Below, one piece after another: positions 1-6,327 of a stretch of 6,327 nucleotides of DNA. The position numbers and the translations under genes are program-made. The stretch comes from Methylococcaceae bacterium (GTDB lineage: Bacteria > Pseudomonadota > Gammaproteobacteria > Methylococcales > Methylococcaceae). The DNA lies in the NCBI GenBank assembly GCA_028678445.1, contig JAJRDJ010000153.1:1-6327 (forward strand). Direction: 5' to 3'. Numbering within the stretch: position 1 is the stretch's first letter; every line of letters begins with the position of its first letter. Under the pieces are notes generated by a model that was given only the letters and a program-made list of their open reading frames with translations, had not been told where the DNA came from and searched no databases.

Positions 1-168
1 GAAGCCAAGATCGCCCGCTTTCTCCTGGAGCACGAGGATGCCCGCGAGCTGCCGATCATGACGGACTGGGGCATCCCGCTGGCGCATGGCCGCCAGATAC
101 TCACTGGGACGAACGGCATGGACGGCTTTTACTATGCACGGCTGGAAAAACGCCTGCCATGCGCTTGA
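1..168 (+). CDS. rsmB: RsmB, 16S rRNA (cytosine-967-C5)-methyltransferase, C-terminal end (5' truncated by window)
   Basis: This is the last 55 codons of a reading frame open from base 1 to TGA at 166-168. The RsmB/Sun family uses S-adenosylmethionine to methylate C967 of 16S rRNA in the cytoplasm. The visible part is the tail after the catalytic motifs: a helix (residues ARFLLEHED), a loop with LPIMTDWG, and the terminal GFYYARLEKR. The last motif closely matches the DGFFYAKL ending of E. coli RsmB. The catalytic cysteines and the SAM-binding motifs lie upstream of the window and cannot be checked. In many Beta- and Gammaproteobacteria rsmB stands directly before a DUF4390 gene and ntrYX, as here, which supports the call. 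The stop codon lies inside the next gene (10-nt overlap), so the two are probably co-transcribed. Confidence 0.85.
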   Translation, partial: EAKIARFLLEHEDARELPIMTDWGIPLAHGRQILTGTNGMDGFYYARLEKRLPCA

Positions 169-713
169 AGCATGGCTGGATCGTTTTGCTCCTCTTCTTG
201 GCCACGGGCATCCAGGCTGGGGAACATGGCATCTTCATCAAGGAGGCCAATCTGACCACCCGCGATGGTGAAGCGCTGGTGAGTGCCGATGTAGAATACA
301 ATTTCGATCCGGCGGCCCTCGAGGCACTGGAAAACGGGGTGCCGCTTACCCTCCTGATTGAACTGACCCTCCAGCGTGAGCGGCCTTACTGGTTCGATGA
401 AACCATCATCGAAGAACAGCGCAGGATACAGATTCGCTACCATCCACTGGCCAAGTCCTACCTGCTTGCCGACCAGTCCAGCGGCGCCGTGCAGAGTTTC
501 ACGAGCCTCTCGGCGGTCAAGGATACCCTCAGCCGAATTCGCGGCTGGCGCCTCCAGGATGCGGGCCGTCTGGAAAAAGGCCAAGACTATGAGGCTCGCC
601 TGAGCCTGCGACTGGATATCGAATCCCTGCCGCTCCCCTTGCGGGCGGTGGCCTATCTTTCCCCGGAATGGCACCACGCCAGCCCTGTCCTGTCATGGCG
701 CGTAAAACCCTGA
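159..713 (+). CDS. DUF4390 domain-containing exported protein
   Basis: A 184-residue protein of unknown function that I recognise as the DUF4390 family, typically encoded just before NtrY-type kinases. Residues 1-20 form a Sec signal peptide: basic MRLKHG, hydrophobic core WIVLLLFLATG, then a likely cleavage at IQA|GE. No lipobox cysteine is present, and the mature protein has no cysteine at all. The mature part, about 164 residues, alternates strand-like stretches (IFIKEANLTT, ALVSADVEYNF, PLTLLIELTL) with charged turns, suggesting a soluble beta-rich periplasmic domain. The conserved-looking core includes RPYWFDE and a C-terminal LRAVAYLSPEW. The ATG overlaps the rsmB stop by 10 nt, and the 3' end overlaps the kinase start by 19 nt, so translational coupling is likely. 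A role as periplasmic partner of the kinase is inference from gene order only. Confidence 0.85.
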   Translation: MRLKHGWIVLLLFLATGIQAGEHGIFIKEANLTTRDGEALVSADVEYNFDPAALEALENGVPLTLLIELTLQRERPYWFDETIIEEQRRIQIRYHPLAKSYLLADQSSGAVQSFTSLSAVKDTLSRIRGWRLQDAGRLEKGQDYEARLSLRLDIESLPLPLRAVAYLSPEWHHASPVLSWRVKP

Positions 714-2863
714 AACCCCCCCTGACCGTCTCGATTGTCGCCCTCTTCCTGGCGATCCTCGCCTCGCTGCACCTCATGAGCTCGGCCACCCAGGATGCCT
801 CGCGACTGGGGGAGATGTATTCGGTCCTGGTGCTCATCAACACACTGGCCTCGCTGCTATTGCTTGGCCTGGTCTGCATCAACCTTTATTGGCTGGTCCG
901 CCAGCTAAGGAAAAAAGCGGCGGGTTCCACCCTGACCGCGCGCATGATCTTCCTGTTCAGCCTGCTCGCGCTGGCGCCCGCCGCCATCGTCTTTTTCTAC
1001 TCCATGCAATTCCTGGAGCGGAGCATCGATAGCTGGTTCGACGTGAAAATCGACCAGGCAATGGAGGATGCCCTGCAACTTGGCAAGACCGCCCTCGATG
1101 AACGCATGGGTAACCTCTTGAAAGATACCGAGCACACGGCTGAAAAACTCTCCACCTCGCCAATTTCGCTGTTGGGAGTCCGCCTCGCAGAACTGAATGA
1201 ATCCGAAGATGCCGAGATGACCCTGTTTTCCCGGCAGGGTCAGGTGATCGCGTTTAGCGGCGTCAAGACCGATACCTTCATCCCGGACCTGCCGGAAATC
1301 GGTATCATGGTGCAGGTACGGCAGGGCAAACCCTATGTTAGGCTGGAAAGCACCCGGAACGAGGACCTGCAAATTCGGGCCGTGGTTTCGCTGGCGGGAG
1401 AAGACGCCATCTTTCTGCAGGCCATTTACCCGATCCCCCGGGAACTGGCGCGGCTGACGAGCACCGTGGAATCGGCTTACCTCCACTACAAGGAACTCAC
1501 GTTTCTGCGTGATTCACTGAAAATTACCTTTACGCTGACCCTCTCCCTGGTCCTCCTGTTGAGCCTGCTTGCGGCACTCTGGGCCGCCTTTCTCAGCATT
1601 CGCCGCATCGTCGAGCCGGTACGGCTCCTCGCCATAGGCACTCGCGCCCTGGCCGAGGGGGATTACGAGAAGCGCTTGCCGGTGAATGACCGTGGCGAAC
1701 TGGGCTTCCTGGTGCAGTCGTTCAACATCATGACCGGGAAAATTGCCCAGGCCCGTGACGAAGCGCATCGCTCCCGGCTGGAGGTCGAGCGTCAGCATGC
1801 GTATCTCGAAACGGTACTCGCCAATCTCTCCTCGGGCGTTCTGAGTGTTGATCCCGAAATGAATGTGCTCACCGCCAATCAGGCGGCCGACACCATCCTC
1901 CACGCCAACTTCGGCCAGTATGTCGGCTGGCCGCTGGCGGTTTTGACCGGTGCTTACCCGCACCTCGCCAGCCTCATGGAAAAATTGGAATCCCACATCA
2001 ACGGACCGGCGGAAACCTGGCAACAGGAGATCACCTTCCAGGGGCCGGCGGGCCGGCAGGAACTGTTTTGCCGCGGCACCCCGCTCTTTGGTTCCGACAC
2101 CGAACGCCTGGGCGCCGTGCTGGTGATCGATGACGTCACCGAGCTGATTCAGGCGCAGCGCAGCACCGCCTGGAGTGAAGTGGCCAGGCGCCTCGCGCAC
2201 GAGATCAAAAACCCCCTGACACCCATTCAGCTATCCGCCGAGCGCTTACGGCACAAACTGGCCAAGACCCTGGAAGGCAGCGATCTGGAGATGCTCGAAA
2301 AATCCACCCGCACCATCGTGCAGCAGGTGGAAGCCATGAAAAGCATGGTCAACGCCTTTGCCGAATACTCCAGGCCCACCATGACCCAGGCCAAAGCCCT
2401 GTCACTCAACTCGCTGATAGAAGAAGTCGTGGCGCTCTACCCGCCACCGTCCGGCTTGGAATTCGAGCTATCCCTGGCGGTGGATCTGCCCCCGGTACAG
2501 GCCGATCCCGTGAAGCTGCGGCAGGTCTTCCACAATCTGATCAAGAACGCACAGGAAGCCATGCCAGCGAGGCATTCGGGTAGAATGACCATTACTAGCC
2601 GGCTTTGCGAACATCCGCGTCAGTCTTGCGTGGAATTCTGTTTAAGCGACAATGGACCAGGCATCCCGCCCGACCAGGCTGACCGGATTTTCGAGCCTTA
2701 CGTCACCAGCAAAACCAAGGGGACCGGGTTAGGTTTAGCCATTGTCAAGCGCATCATCGAGGAGCTTGGCGGCAGCATCAAGCTGGACACCACCCATCGC
2801 GGCGGGGCCAGTTTCATCATCCGGCTGCCTGTCGCCGCACAACCTGTCACGAGCGAACACTGA
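695..2863 (+). CDS. ntrY: NtrY-family sensor histidine kinase
   Basis: A membrane two-component kinase of 722 residues from this start. Predicted TM segments lie at about 11-30, 43-67 and 84-104, followed by the NtrY-typical SIDSWFDVKID. A sensor region of about 170 residues, probably periplasmic, comes next, then TM4 at about 278-301. HAMP runs from about 303 to 352 and PAS from about 370 to 480. The HisKA H-box ARRLAHEIKNPLTP carries phospho-acceptor His502. The HATPase has an N-box (NLIKNAQEA, Asn618), G1 box DNGPGIP from Asp652, F-box RIFEPY and G2 box GTGLGLA from Gly676. All catalytic motifs are intact, so autophosphorylation and transfer to the adjacent NtrX are expected. An in-frame ATG at 668 would add nine residues. 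I prefer 695 because it leaves a short basic N-terminus before TM1 and a smaller overlap, but neither start has a good Shine-Dalgarno. The ligand is unknown; links to nitrogen or redox control are known for the family, not shown here. Confidence 0.92.
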   Translation: MARKTLKPPLTVSIVALFLAILASLHLMSSATQDASRLGEMYSVLVLINTLASLLLLGLVCINLYWLVRQLRKKAAGSTLTARMIFLFSLLALAPAAIVFFYSMQFLERSIDSWFDVKIDQAMEDALQLGKTALDERMGNLLKDTEHTAEKLSTSPISLLGVRLAELNESEDAEMTLFSRQGQVIAFSGVKTDTFIPDLPEIGIMVQVRQGKPYVRLESTRNEDLQIRAVVSLAGEDAIFLQAIYPIPRELARLTSTVESAYLHYKELTFLRDSLKITFTLTLSLVLLLSLLAALWAAFLSIRRIVEPVRLLAIGTRALAEGDYEKRLPVNDRGELGFLVQSFNIMTGKIAQARDEAHRSRLEVERQHAYLETVLANLSSGVLSVDPEMNVLTANQAADTILHANFGQYVGWPLAVLTGAYPHLASLMEKLESHINGPAETWQQEITFQGPAGRQELFCRGTPLFGSDTERLGAVLVIDDVTELIQAQRSTAWSEVARRLAHEIKNPLTPIQLSAERLRHKLAKTLEGSDLEMLEKSTRTIVQQVEAMKSMVNAFAEYSRPTMTQAKALSLNSLIEEVVALYPPPSGLEFELSLAVDLPPVQADPVKLRQVFHNLIKNAQEAMPARHSGRMTITSRLCEHPRQSCVEFCLSDNGPGIPPDQADRIFEPYVTSKTKGTGLGLAIVKRIIEELGGSIKLDTTHRGGASFIIRLPVAAQPVTSEH

Positions 2864-2865
2864 AC

Positions 2866-4233
2866 ATGCAGAAAAAAACAATCCTGGTGGTGGATGATGA
2901 GCCTGATATCCGCCAGTTGCTCCGAGAGATACTGGAGGATGAGGGCTATCTGGTTCATGTCGCGGAAAACGCCGCAACGGCCCGGCGCGAGCGGCTGGAG
3001 CACAAGCCGGACCTGATCATGCTGGATATCTGGATGCCGGATGAAGACGGCATCAGCCTCCTGAAGGACTGGCTCAAGGAAAACGGACTCTGCCCCGTGA
3101 TCATGATGTCCGGTCATGCCACGGTGGAAACCGCTGTGGAGGCGACCCGCCTGGGCGCTTACGACTTCCTGGAAAAACCGCTTTCGATGGCGAAACTGCT
3201 GGTGACGGTCGAGCGCGCCCTGGAAACGGCCCAGCTTCGGCGGGAGAATATCGGCCTCCGGCGGCGCATGGATGTCCCCGTGGAACCCATCGGCAAAAGT
3301 CTCATCATGGAAAAACTGCGCGACCAGGTCAAGCGGCTGGCACAACATGATGCAAGGGTGCTGTTGCTGGGTGAGCCTGGCTCCGGTAAGGAAACCCTGG
3401 CGCGATACCTGCATGCCAACAGTCCGCGCCGCGACGGCCCGTTTGTCGATGTCGGGGTCGGCACCATTGCCAGCAACCATTCGGCAGTGGAGTTTTTTGG
3501 CCGGGTCGATGGCGACATCATTCAGCATGGCCTGCTGGAACAGGCCCACGGCGGCACGTTGTTCCTCGACGAGGTCGCTCACATGGAACCCGAGACACAG
3601 GTCCGCTTGATGAGCGCGTTGGAGTCCAATTCCTTTTCACGGGTCGGGGGCAGCGAACTGCTACATGTGGATGTTCGCGTCATCGCCTCGACTTGCAAAT
3701 CGCTAGAGGAGGAAGTCCGGGCCGGCCGCTTCCGCCCCGAGCTGTATTACCTCCTTAACGTCGTAGCGCTCAAGGTGCCTTCACTCCACGAGCACAGCGA
3801 AGATATTCCCGACCTGCTGAAGTTTTACGTCGATTATTTCGTCAGCCGCGAAAAACTGCCATTCCGGACATTTCCGGTCGCCGTGCAGAACTTCCTCCGC
3901 AATTACCCCTGGCACGGCAATATCCGCGAACTGAAAAACCTGGTGCAGAGGCTGCTCATTCTCGGCAGCGGGGACGAGGTAGCGCTTGATGAGGTCAAGA
4001 CCGCCGTGGGGGAACCGGTGGTTGAATCCCATCGCGGGGTCATCCAGCAACCCGATTTTTATAATCTGCCCCTCAAGGAGGCCCGCGAGCGCTTTGAAAA
4101 AGCCTATCTGGAATACCACCTCGATAGATACGCTGGCAGCGTGGCTCGGCTTTCGGCCGCGATCGGCCTTGAGCGGACACACCTTTACCGCAAGCTGAAT
4201 TCCCTAGGCATCAAGTTTCGTGACAAACGCTGA
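2866..4233 (+). CDS. ntrX: NtrX-family response regulator (REC-AAA+-HTH) lacking the GAFTGA loop
   Basis: A 455-residue DNA-binding regulator, cognate to the kinase that ends 2 nt upstream. The receiver domain (about 4-120) has the acidic pair D10/D11, phospho-acceptor D54, S82 and K104, so it looks functional. The AAA+ domain (about 140-365) keeps Walker A GEPGSGKE (169-176) and Walker B LFLDE (D235, E236). It is unusual elsewhere. The segment from FG (211-212) to LEQA is about five residues shorter than in NtrC and has no GAFTGA. The Asn before the usual Cys in the canonical VNCA motif is Gly197. The sensor I Asn is Cys277. Arg290 is kept, but the second arginine finger (YYRLNV in relatives) is Leu296. 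A Fis-type helix-turn-helix occupies about 424-451 (SVARLSAAIGLERTHLYRKL). It probably does not activate sigma54 polymerase, in line with reports that NtrX proteins lack GAFTGA. The only SD-like sequence is a weak GAGCG about 10 nt upstream. Confidence 0.92.
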   Translation: MQKKTILVVDDEPDIRQLLREILEDEGYLVHVAENAATARRERLEHKPDLIMLDIWMPDEDGISLLKDWLKENGLCPVIMMSGHATVETAVEATRLGAYDFLEKPLSMAKLLVTVERALETAQLRRENIGLRRRMDVPVEPIGKSLIMEKLRDQVKRLAQHDARVLLLGEPGSGKETLARYLHANSPRRDGPFVDVGVGTIASNHSAVEFFGRVDGDIIQHGLLEQAHGGTLFLDEVAHMEPETQVRLMSALESNSFSRVGGSELLHVDVRVIASTCKSLEEEVRAGRFRPELYYLLNVVALKVPSLHEHSEDIPDLLKFYVDYFVSREKLPFRTFPVAVQNFLRNYPWHGNIRELKNLVQRLLILGSGDEVALDEVKTAVGEPVVESHRGVIQQPDFYNLPLKEARERFEKAYLEYHLDRYAGSVARLSAAIGLERTHLYRKLNSLGIKFRDKR

Positions 4234-4329
4234 CCCATTAGCGCCATCCGCGGCTTACCCGGTTTAATCCGCCCCGTTCCGTTAAAGTTTCTACTCCCTC
4301 TCAAATCCAGCATGACTAGAGAAAGCTTG
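4234..4329 (+). promoter_or_regulatory. Intergenic gap between ntrX and the opg gene with a GC-rich hairpin
   Basis: This is the only gap inside the first five genes. An inverted repeat pairs 4250-4257 (GCGGCTTA) with 4265-4272 (TAATCCGC): eight positions with one central mismatch and a 7-nt loop. No T-run follows, so it is not a standard intrinsic terminator; it could be a weak terminator, an mRNA-stabilising stem or chance. I see no convincing -35/-10 pair or sigma54 site. The gap may hold an opg promoter, but read-through from ntrYX is equally possible. Just before the preferred opg start is a purine-rich AGAGAAAG (4318-4325), the likely ribosome binding site. Confidence 0.3.
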
Positions 4330-5916
4330 ATGAAGCACATCACCCTCACAAGTACCTTACCGCTCGCCAGGGTCCTTTTGGTTCTGAACGCACTGATCCT
4401 GTTCCCGCTGAGTGTCACGGCTTCGACGGAAACCTTGAAATTCGGCCCCGGCCGCCCCTTCAGCTTCGATCAGCTGATAGAAAAGGCAAAGGAAATGGCC
4501 AAAAAGTCTTACACCGCGCCGCCGAAACCTCTGCCTACGATCGTCCAGCAGATCGACTACGAGGCTTGGGGCAATATTCGCTATCGGCCGGAATCCGCAC
4601 TGTTTGCCAAGGGCCCCGAGTTGTATCCGGCCACGTTCTTCCATCTGGGGCAGTTCTTCCAGAAGTCCGTCAAGATGCATGTCGTCGAAACGGGCCAAGC
4701 CCGGGAAATTCTCTATAGCAGCGACTATTTCTCGATGCCCAAGGACAGTATCGCTCACAAACTGCCGGAGAGCAGCGGCTTTGCCGGGTTTCGCCTGCAG
4801 GAGTCGCGGCATCGGGAAGACTGGCGAACCCAGGACTGGGTGGCATATCTGGGCGCCTCGTATTTCCGGGCCATCGGCGCGCTGAATCAGTATGGCCTTT
4901 CGGCGCGCGGCGTGACCGTGGACTCCGCCGAACCGACACCCGAGGAGTTCCCGGATTTCACTGAATTCTTCATCGAGGGCGCCAAGCAGGACGCGGACCC
5001 CGTTCACGTCTATGCACTGTTGAACGGCCCCAGCCTCACGGGCGCCTATCACTTTGCCATTCGACGCACGGAAGGTGTCGTCCAGGATATTGATGCGGCG
5101 CTATTCCTACGCAAGGACATCGCCAAGCTGGGGCTAGCGCCCCTGACGTCAATGTACTGGTTCAGCGAGACCGAAAAGCGCCGACTCGAAGACTGGCGCC
5201 CCGAGGTTCACGACTCCGACGGGTTGGCCATTTGGACCGGGACGGGTGAACGACTCTGGCGGCCCCTTGTAAATCAGCCCTTTGCTGTGGCGTCGAGCTT
5301 TGTCGACAGTGGCATCAAGGGCTTTGGTCTCCTGCAGCGCGACCGGGTATTCGAAAACTATCTGGATGGGGTGAATTACGAGCGGCGTCCCAGCCTGTGG
5401 GCAGAGCCCCTGGAAGACTGGGGCAAGGGATCGGTCCAACTGGTCGAGTTGCCCACGGATGATGAAATCCACGACAACATTGTGGTCTTCTGGCGACCAG
5501 CGGAGCCCGCGAAGGCGGGAGCAGCCTATCGGCTGAAGTACCGCTTGCACTGGCTGGGCGATGAGCCTTATCCAGCCAAGGTCGCGCGCTGCGTCGCTAC
5601 CCGGATAGGTCGTGGCGGACAGCCAGGCAAGCCCCGCCCCAAGGGCGTTTTCAAATTTAACGTCGAGTTTGCAGGTCCTGCCCTGGACCCGCTCTGGGGT
5701 GACACGGTCAAGGCCGAGCCGGTAGTGACCGCGTCCCATGGCACTATCAGCGGTGCATTTATGGAACCCATTCCAGGCACCCGGCGCTGGCGCGCCATCT
5801 TTGACCTGACGCCGCAAGGCAATGAACCGGTCGAGTTACGCCTTTATATCCGGGGCAATGGCGATGCCATGACGGAAACCTGGCTCTATCAGTTCCGGCC
5901 ACCCACGCTGAACTGA
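4330..5916 (+). CDS. opgD: Periplasmic glucan biosynthesis protein, OpgG/OpgD (MdoG, GH186) family
   Basis: A 528-residue exported protein, close to E. coli OpgG (511) and OpgD (551). These act in the periplasm on osmoregulated periplasmic glucans; E. coli OpgD is an endo-beta-1,2-glucanase of family GH186. The signal peptide is Sec-type (core LARVLLVLNALILFPLSVTA, cleavage near residue 31), with no twin arginine, unlike E. coli OpgD. Family motifs run the whole length: FFHLGQFF (103-110), GFAGFR, YLGASYFRAIG (173-183), YGLSARG, EEFPDFTEF, LTGAYHF, LAPLTSM, HDSDGL (294-299), GFGLLQRDR, RRPSLWAEP and ETWLYQF. The C-terminal half (VATRIGRGG, RLYIRGNGDA) resembles OpgD more than OpgG. Asp295 and Asp382 align with the OpgD catalytic D300 and D388. 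I chose ATG 4330 over 4312 (six residues longer) because AGAGAAAG lies just upstream of it and 4312 has no such site. No opgH glucosyltransferase is in view. The D-versus-G assignment is the uncertain part. Confidence 0.9.
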   Translation: MKHITLTSTLPLARVLLVLNALILFPLSVTASTETLKFGPGRPFSFDQLIEKAKEMAKKSYTAPPKPLPTIVQQIDYEAWGNIRYRPESALFAKGPELYPATFFHLGQFFQKSVKMHVVETGQAREILYSSDYFSMPKDSIAHKLPESSGFAGFRLQESRHREDWRTQDWVAYLGASYFRAIGALNQYGLSARGVTVDSAEPTPEEFPDFTEFFIEGAKQDADPVHVYALLNGPSLTGAYHFAIRRTEGVVQDIDAALFLRKDIAKLGLAPLTSMYWFSETEKRRLEDWRPEVHDSDGLAIWTGTGERLWRPLVNQPFAVASSFVDSGIKGFGLLQRDRVFENYLDGVNYERRPSLWAEPLEDWGKGSVQLVELPTDDEIHDNIVVFWRPAEPAKAGAAYRLKYRLHWLGDEPYPAKVARCVATRIGRGGQPGKPRPKGVFKFNVEFAGPALDPLWGDTVKAEPVVTASHGTISGAFMEPIPGTRRWRAIFDLTPQGNEPVELRLYIRGNGDAMTETWLYQFRPPTLN

Positions 5917-5960
5917 TCCGGGAAAAGCGGCAAGACAGTTTCTGCACTCGCTTGGCGTCT

Positions 5961-5993
5961 TACCCTGACATCAGCGGCATGGGTCAGGTATTT
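5961..5993 (+). terminator. Candidate weak hairpin terminator after the opg gene
   Basis: About 45 nt after the opg stop, TACCCTGAC (5961-5969) can pair with GTCAGGTA (5983-5990). This gives an 8-bp stem with one bulged C and a 13-nt loop, followed directly by TTT. The stem is modest and the T-run is only three bases, so this is a tentative call made by eye without a folding calculation. Confidence 0.3.
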
Positions 5994-6035
5994 GCCATCC
6001 ATCGCTCCAGCAAGCCTGTTACCGGAACAGAACCT

Positions 6036-6061
6036 GCGGGGATTACTCAATGATTCCCCGC
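6036..6061. repeat. Perfect 7-bp GC-rich inverted repeat (stem-loop)
   Basis: GCGGGGA (6036-6042) is exactly complementary to TCCCCGC (6055-6061), separated by 12 nt, and a further T-A pair (6044/6053) is possible after one mismatch. It sits between the opg gene and the PotA-like gene. The following bases are ATATATTG with no T-tract, and no A-tract precedes it for the other strand. It may be a second element of a transcription boundary, an operator or an mRNA-leader structure for the downstream gene. The sequence does not decide between these. Confidence 0.35.
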
Positions 6062-6165
6062 ATATATTGACGGTGGTTCTGGGGAGGGCGGGATCGGATT
6101 TCTATCGCAAGCCGGTTGACCCGCTGGAACATACCCGACTCGCACCGTATCTACATCCCGTTTCC

Positions 6166-6327
6166 TTGAACACCTTACACCCTGTTGTTCAATTCCAAGC
6201 GATCGTTAAACGCTACAACGGCAAGACGGTTTTACCCGGCCTGGACCTTTCTGTAGCAGAAGGCGAGTTCCTGACCCTGCTGGGACCATCGGGTTGCGGA
6301 AAGACCACTGCGTTGCGTCTAATAGCC
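6166..6327 (+). CDS. potA: PotA-like ABC-transporter ATP-binding protein, N-terminal part (3' truncated by window)
   Basis: The first 54 codons or so of an ABC ATPase that runs off the window. Counting from TTG 6166, the A-loop tyrosine is Tyr17 (VKRYNGKTVL), LDLSVAEGEFLTLL follows, and Walker A GPSGCGKTT spans 40-48 with Lys46; the visible end is ALRLIA. This closely matches E. coli PotA, the ATPase of the spermidine/putrescine importer (PVVQFQAIVKRY against PLVQLAGIRKCF). The same N-terminal pattern occurs in ferric-iron, sulfate and other PotA/CysA-type importers, so the substrate is not certain from this fragment. The start is uncertain: the frame is open back to the opg stop and holds no ATG. 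TTG 6166 gives a family-like N-terminus but has no clear ribosome binding site. GTG 6073 would add 31 residues that resemble nothing I know. The signature motif and Walker B are outside the window. Confidence 0.8.
   Translation, partial: MNTLHPVVQFQAIVKRYNGKTVLPGLDLSVAEGEFLTLLGPSGCGKTTALRLIA

Noticed and set aside
86..271. 61-codon + strand frame overlapping the rsmB end and DUF4390 start
   Set aside because: It is an out-of-frame shadow of two genes that account for the region; its translation shows no domain.
1514..2200. 228-codon - strand frame opposite the ntrY HAMP/PAS region
   Set aside because: It is antisense to clear kinase coding sequence, and its translation shows no known family.
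3339..3356. Possible sigma54 -24/-12 element (TGGCAC followed by a TGC)
   Set aside because: It lies inside ntrX coding sequence, and the TGC is not at the required spacing with a TTGC core.
2698..3582. 294-codon open frame on the - strand across the ntrY/ntrX junction
   Set aside because: It runs antisense to two genes with intact conserved motifs, has no recognisable domain, and is the sort of shadow frame expected in GC-rich coding DNA.
4357..5052. 231-codon - strand frame opposite the opg gene
   Set aside because: The + strand carries family-wide OpgG/OpgD motifs throughout; the antisense translation is not protein-like.
5979..6053. Small ATG frame of 24 codons between opg and the PotA-like gene
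   Set aside because: It has no ribosome binding site, overlaps both candidate hairpins, and its sequence is not recognisable.
6067..6153. TTGACG (6067) and TTGACC (6116) as -35 boxes for the PotA-like gene
   Set aside because: No -10-like hexamer occurs at 16-18 nt from either; the nearest TATCTA is 26 nt away.

Overview
The window is an ordinary-looking proteobacterial chromosomal segment. It is fairly GC-rich and densely coding, and all credible genes lie on the + strand. The order rsmB end / DUF4390 protein / NtrY-type kinase / NtrX-type regulator is typical of Beta- and Gammaproteobacteria. With the OpgG/OpgD-family gene and a PotA-like ATPase, I lean towards a gammaproteobacterium, possibly methanotroph-like. 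That placement is inference only; no rRNA or other taxonomic marker is present.

Layout: 1-168 is the C-terminal end of the 16S rRNA m5C methyltransferase RsmB. Overlapping it by 10 nt is a small exported DUF4390 protein (159-713). Overlapping that in turn is a four-TM NtrY-family sensor histidine kinase (695-2863), and 2 nt later an NtrX-family response regulator (2866-4233). These overlaps and the 2-nt gap indicate one translationally coupled operon. A gap of just under 100 nt containing a GC-rich hairpin follows. Next is a periplasmic glucan biosynthesis protein of the OpgG/OpgD (MdoG, GH186) family (4330-5916). A gap of about 250 nt with two further candidate hairpins leads to the start of a PotA-like ABC-transporter ATPase cut by the window end (about 6166-6327).

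Functionally, the DUF4390 protein, NtrY and NtrX form a probable envelope-sensing module. NtrY has a periplasmic domain, HAMP, PAS, HisKA and HATPase. NtrX has an intact receiver and DNA-binding helix-turn-helix, but its AAA+ domain is degenerate: the GAFTGA sigma54-contact loop is gone, and the Asn switch, the sensor I Asn and one arginine finger are substituted. It therefore probably acts as a sigma54-independent regulator. The downstream Opg protein keeps both acidic residues known to be catalytic in E. coli OpgD, so it is probably an active beta-1,2-glucan-processing enzyme. Whether NtrYX controls it cannot be told from the sequence.

I found no mobile element, CRISPR array, tRNA or rRNA. 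The degenerate NtrX is the most notable feature; I see no clear evidence of a wholly new system.
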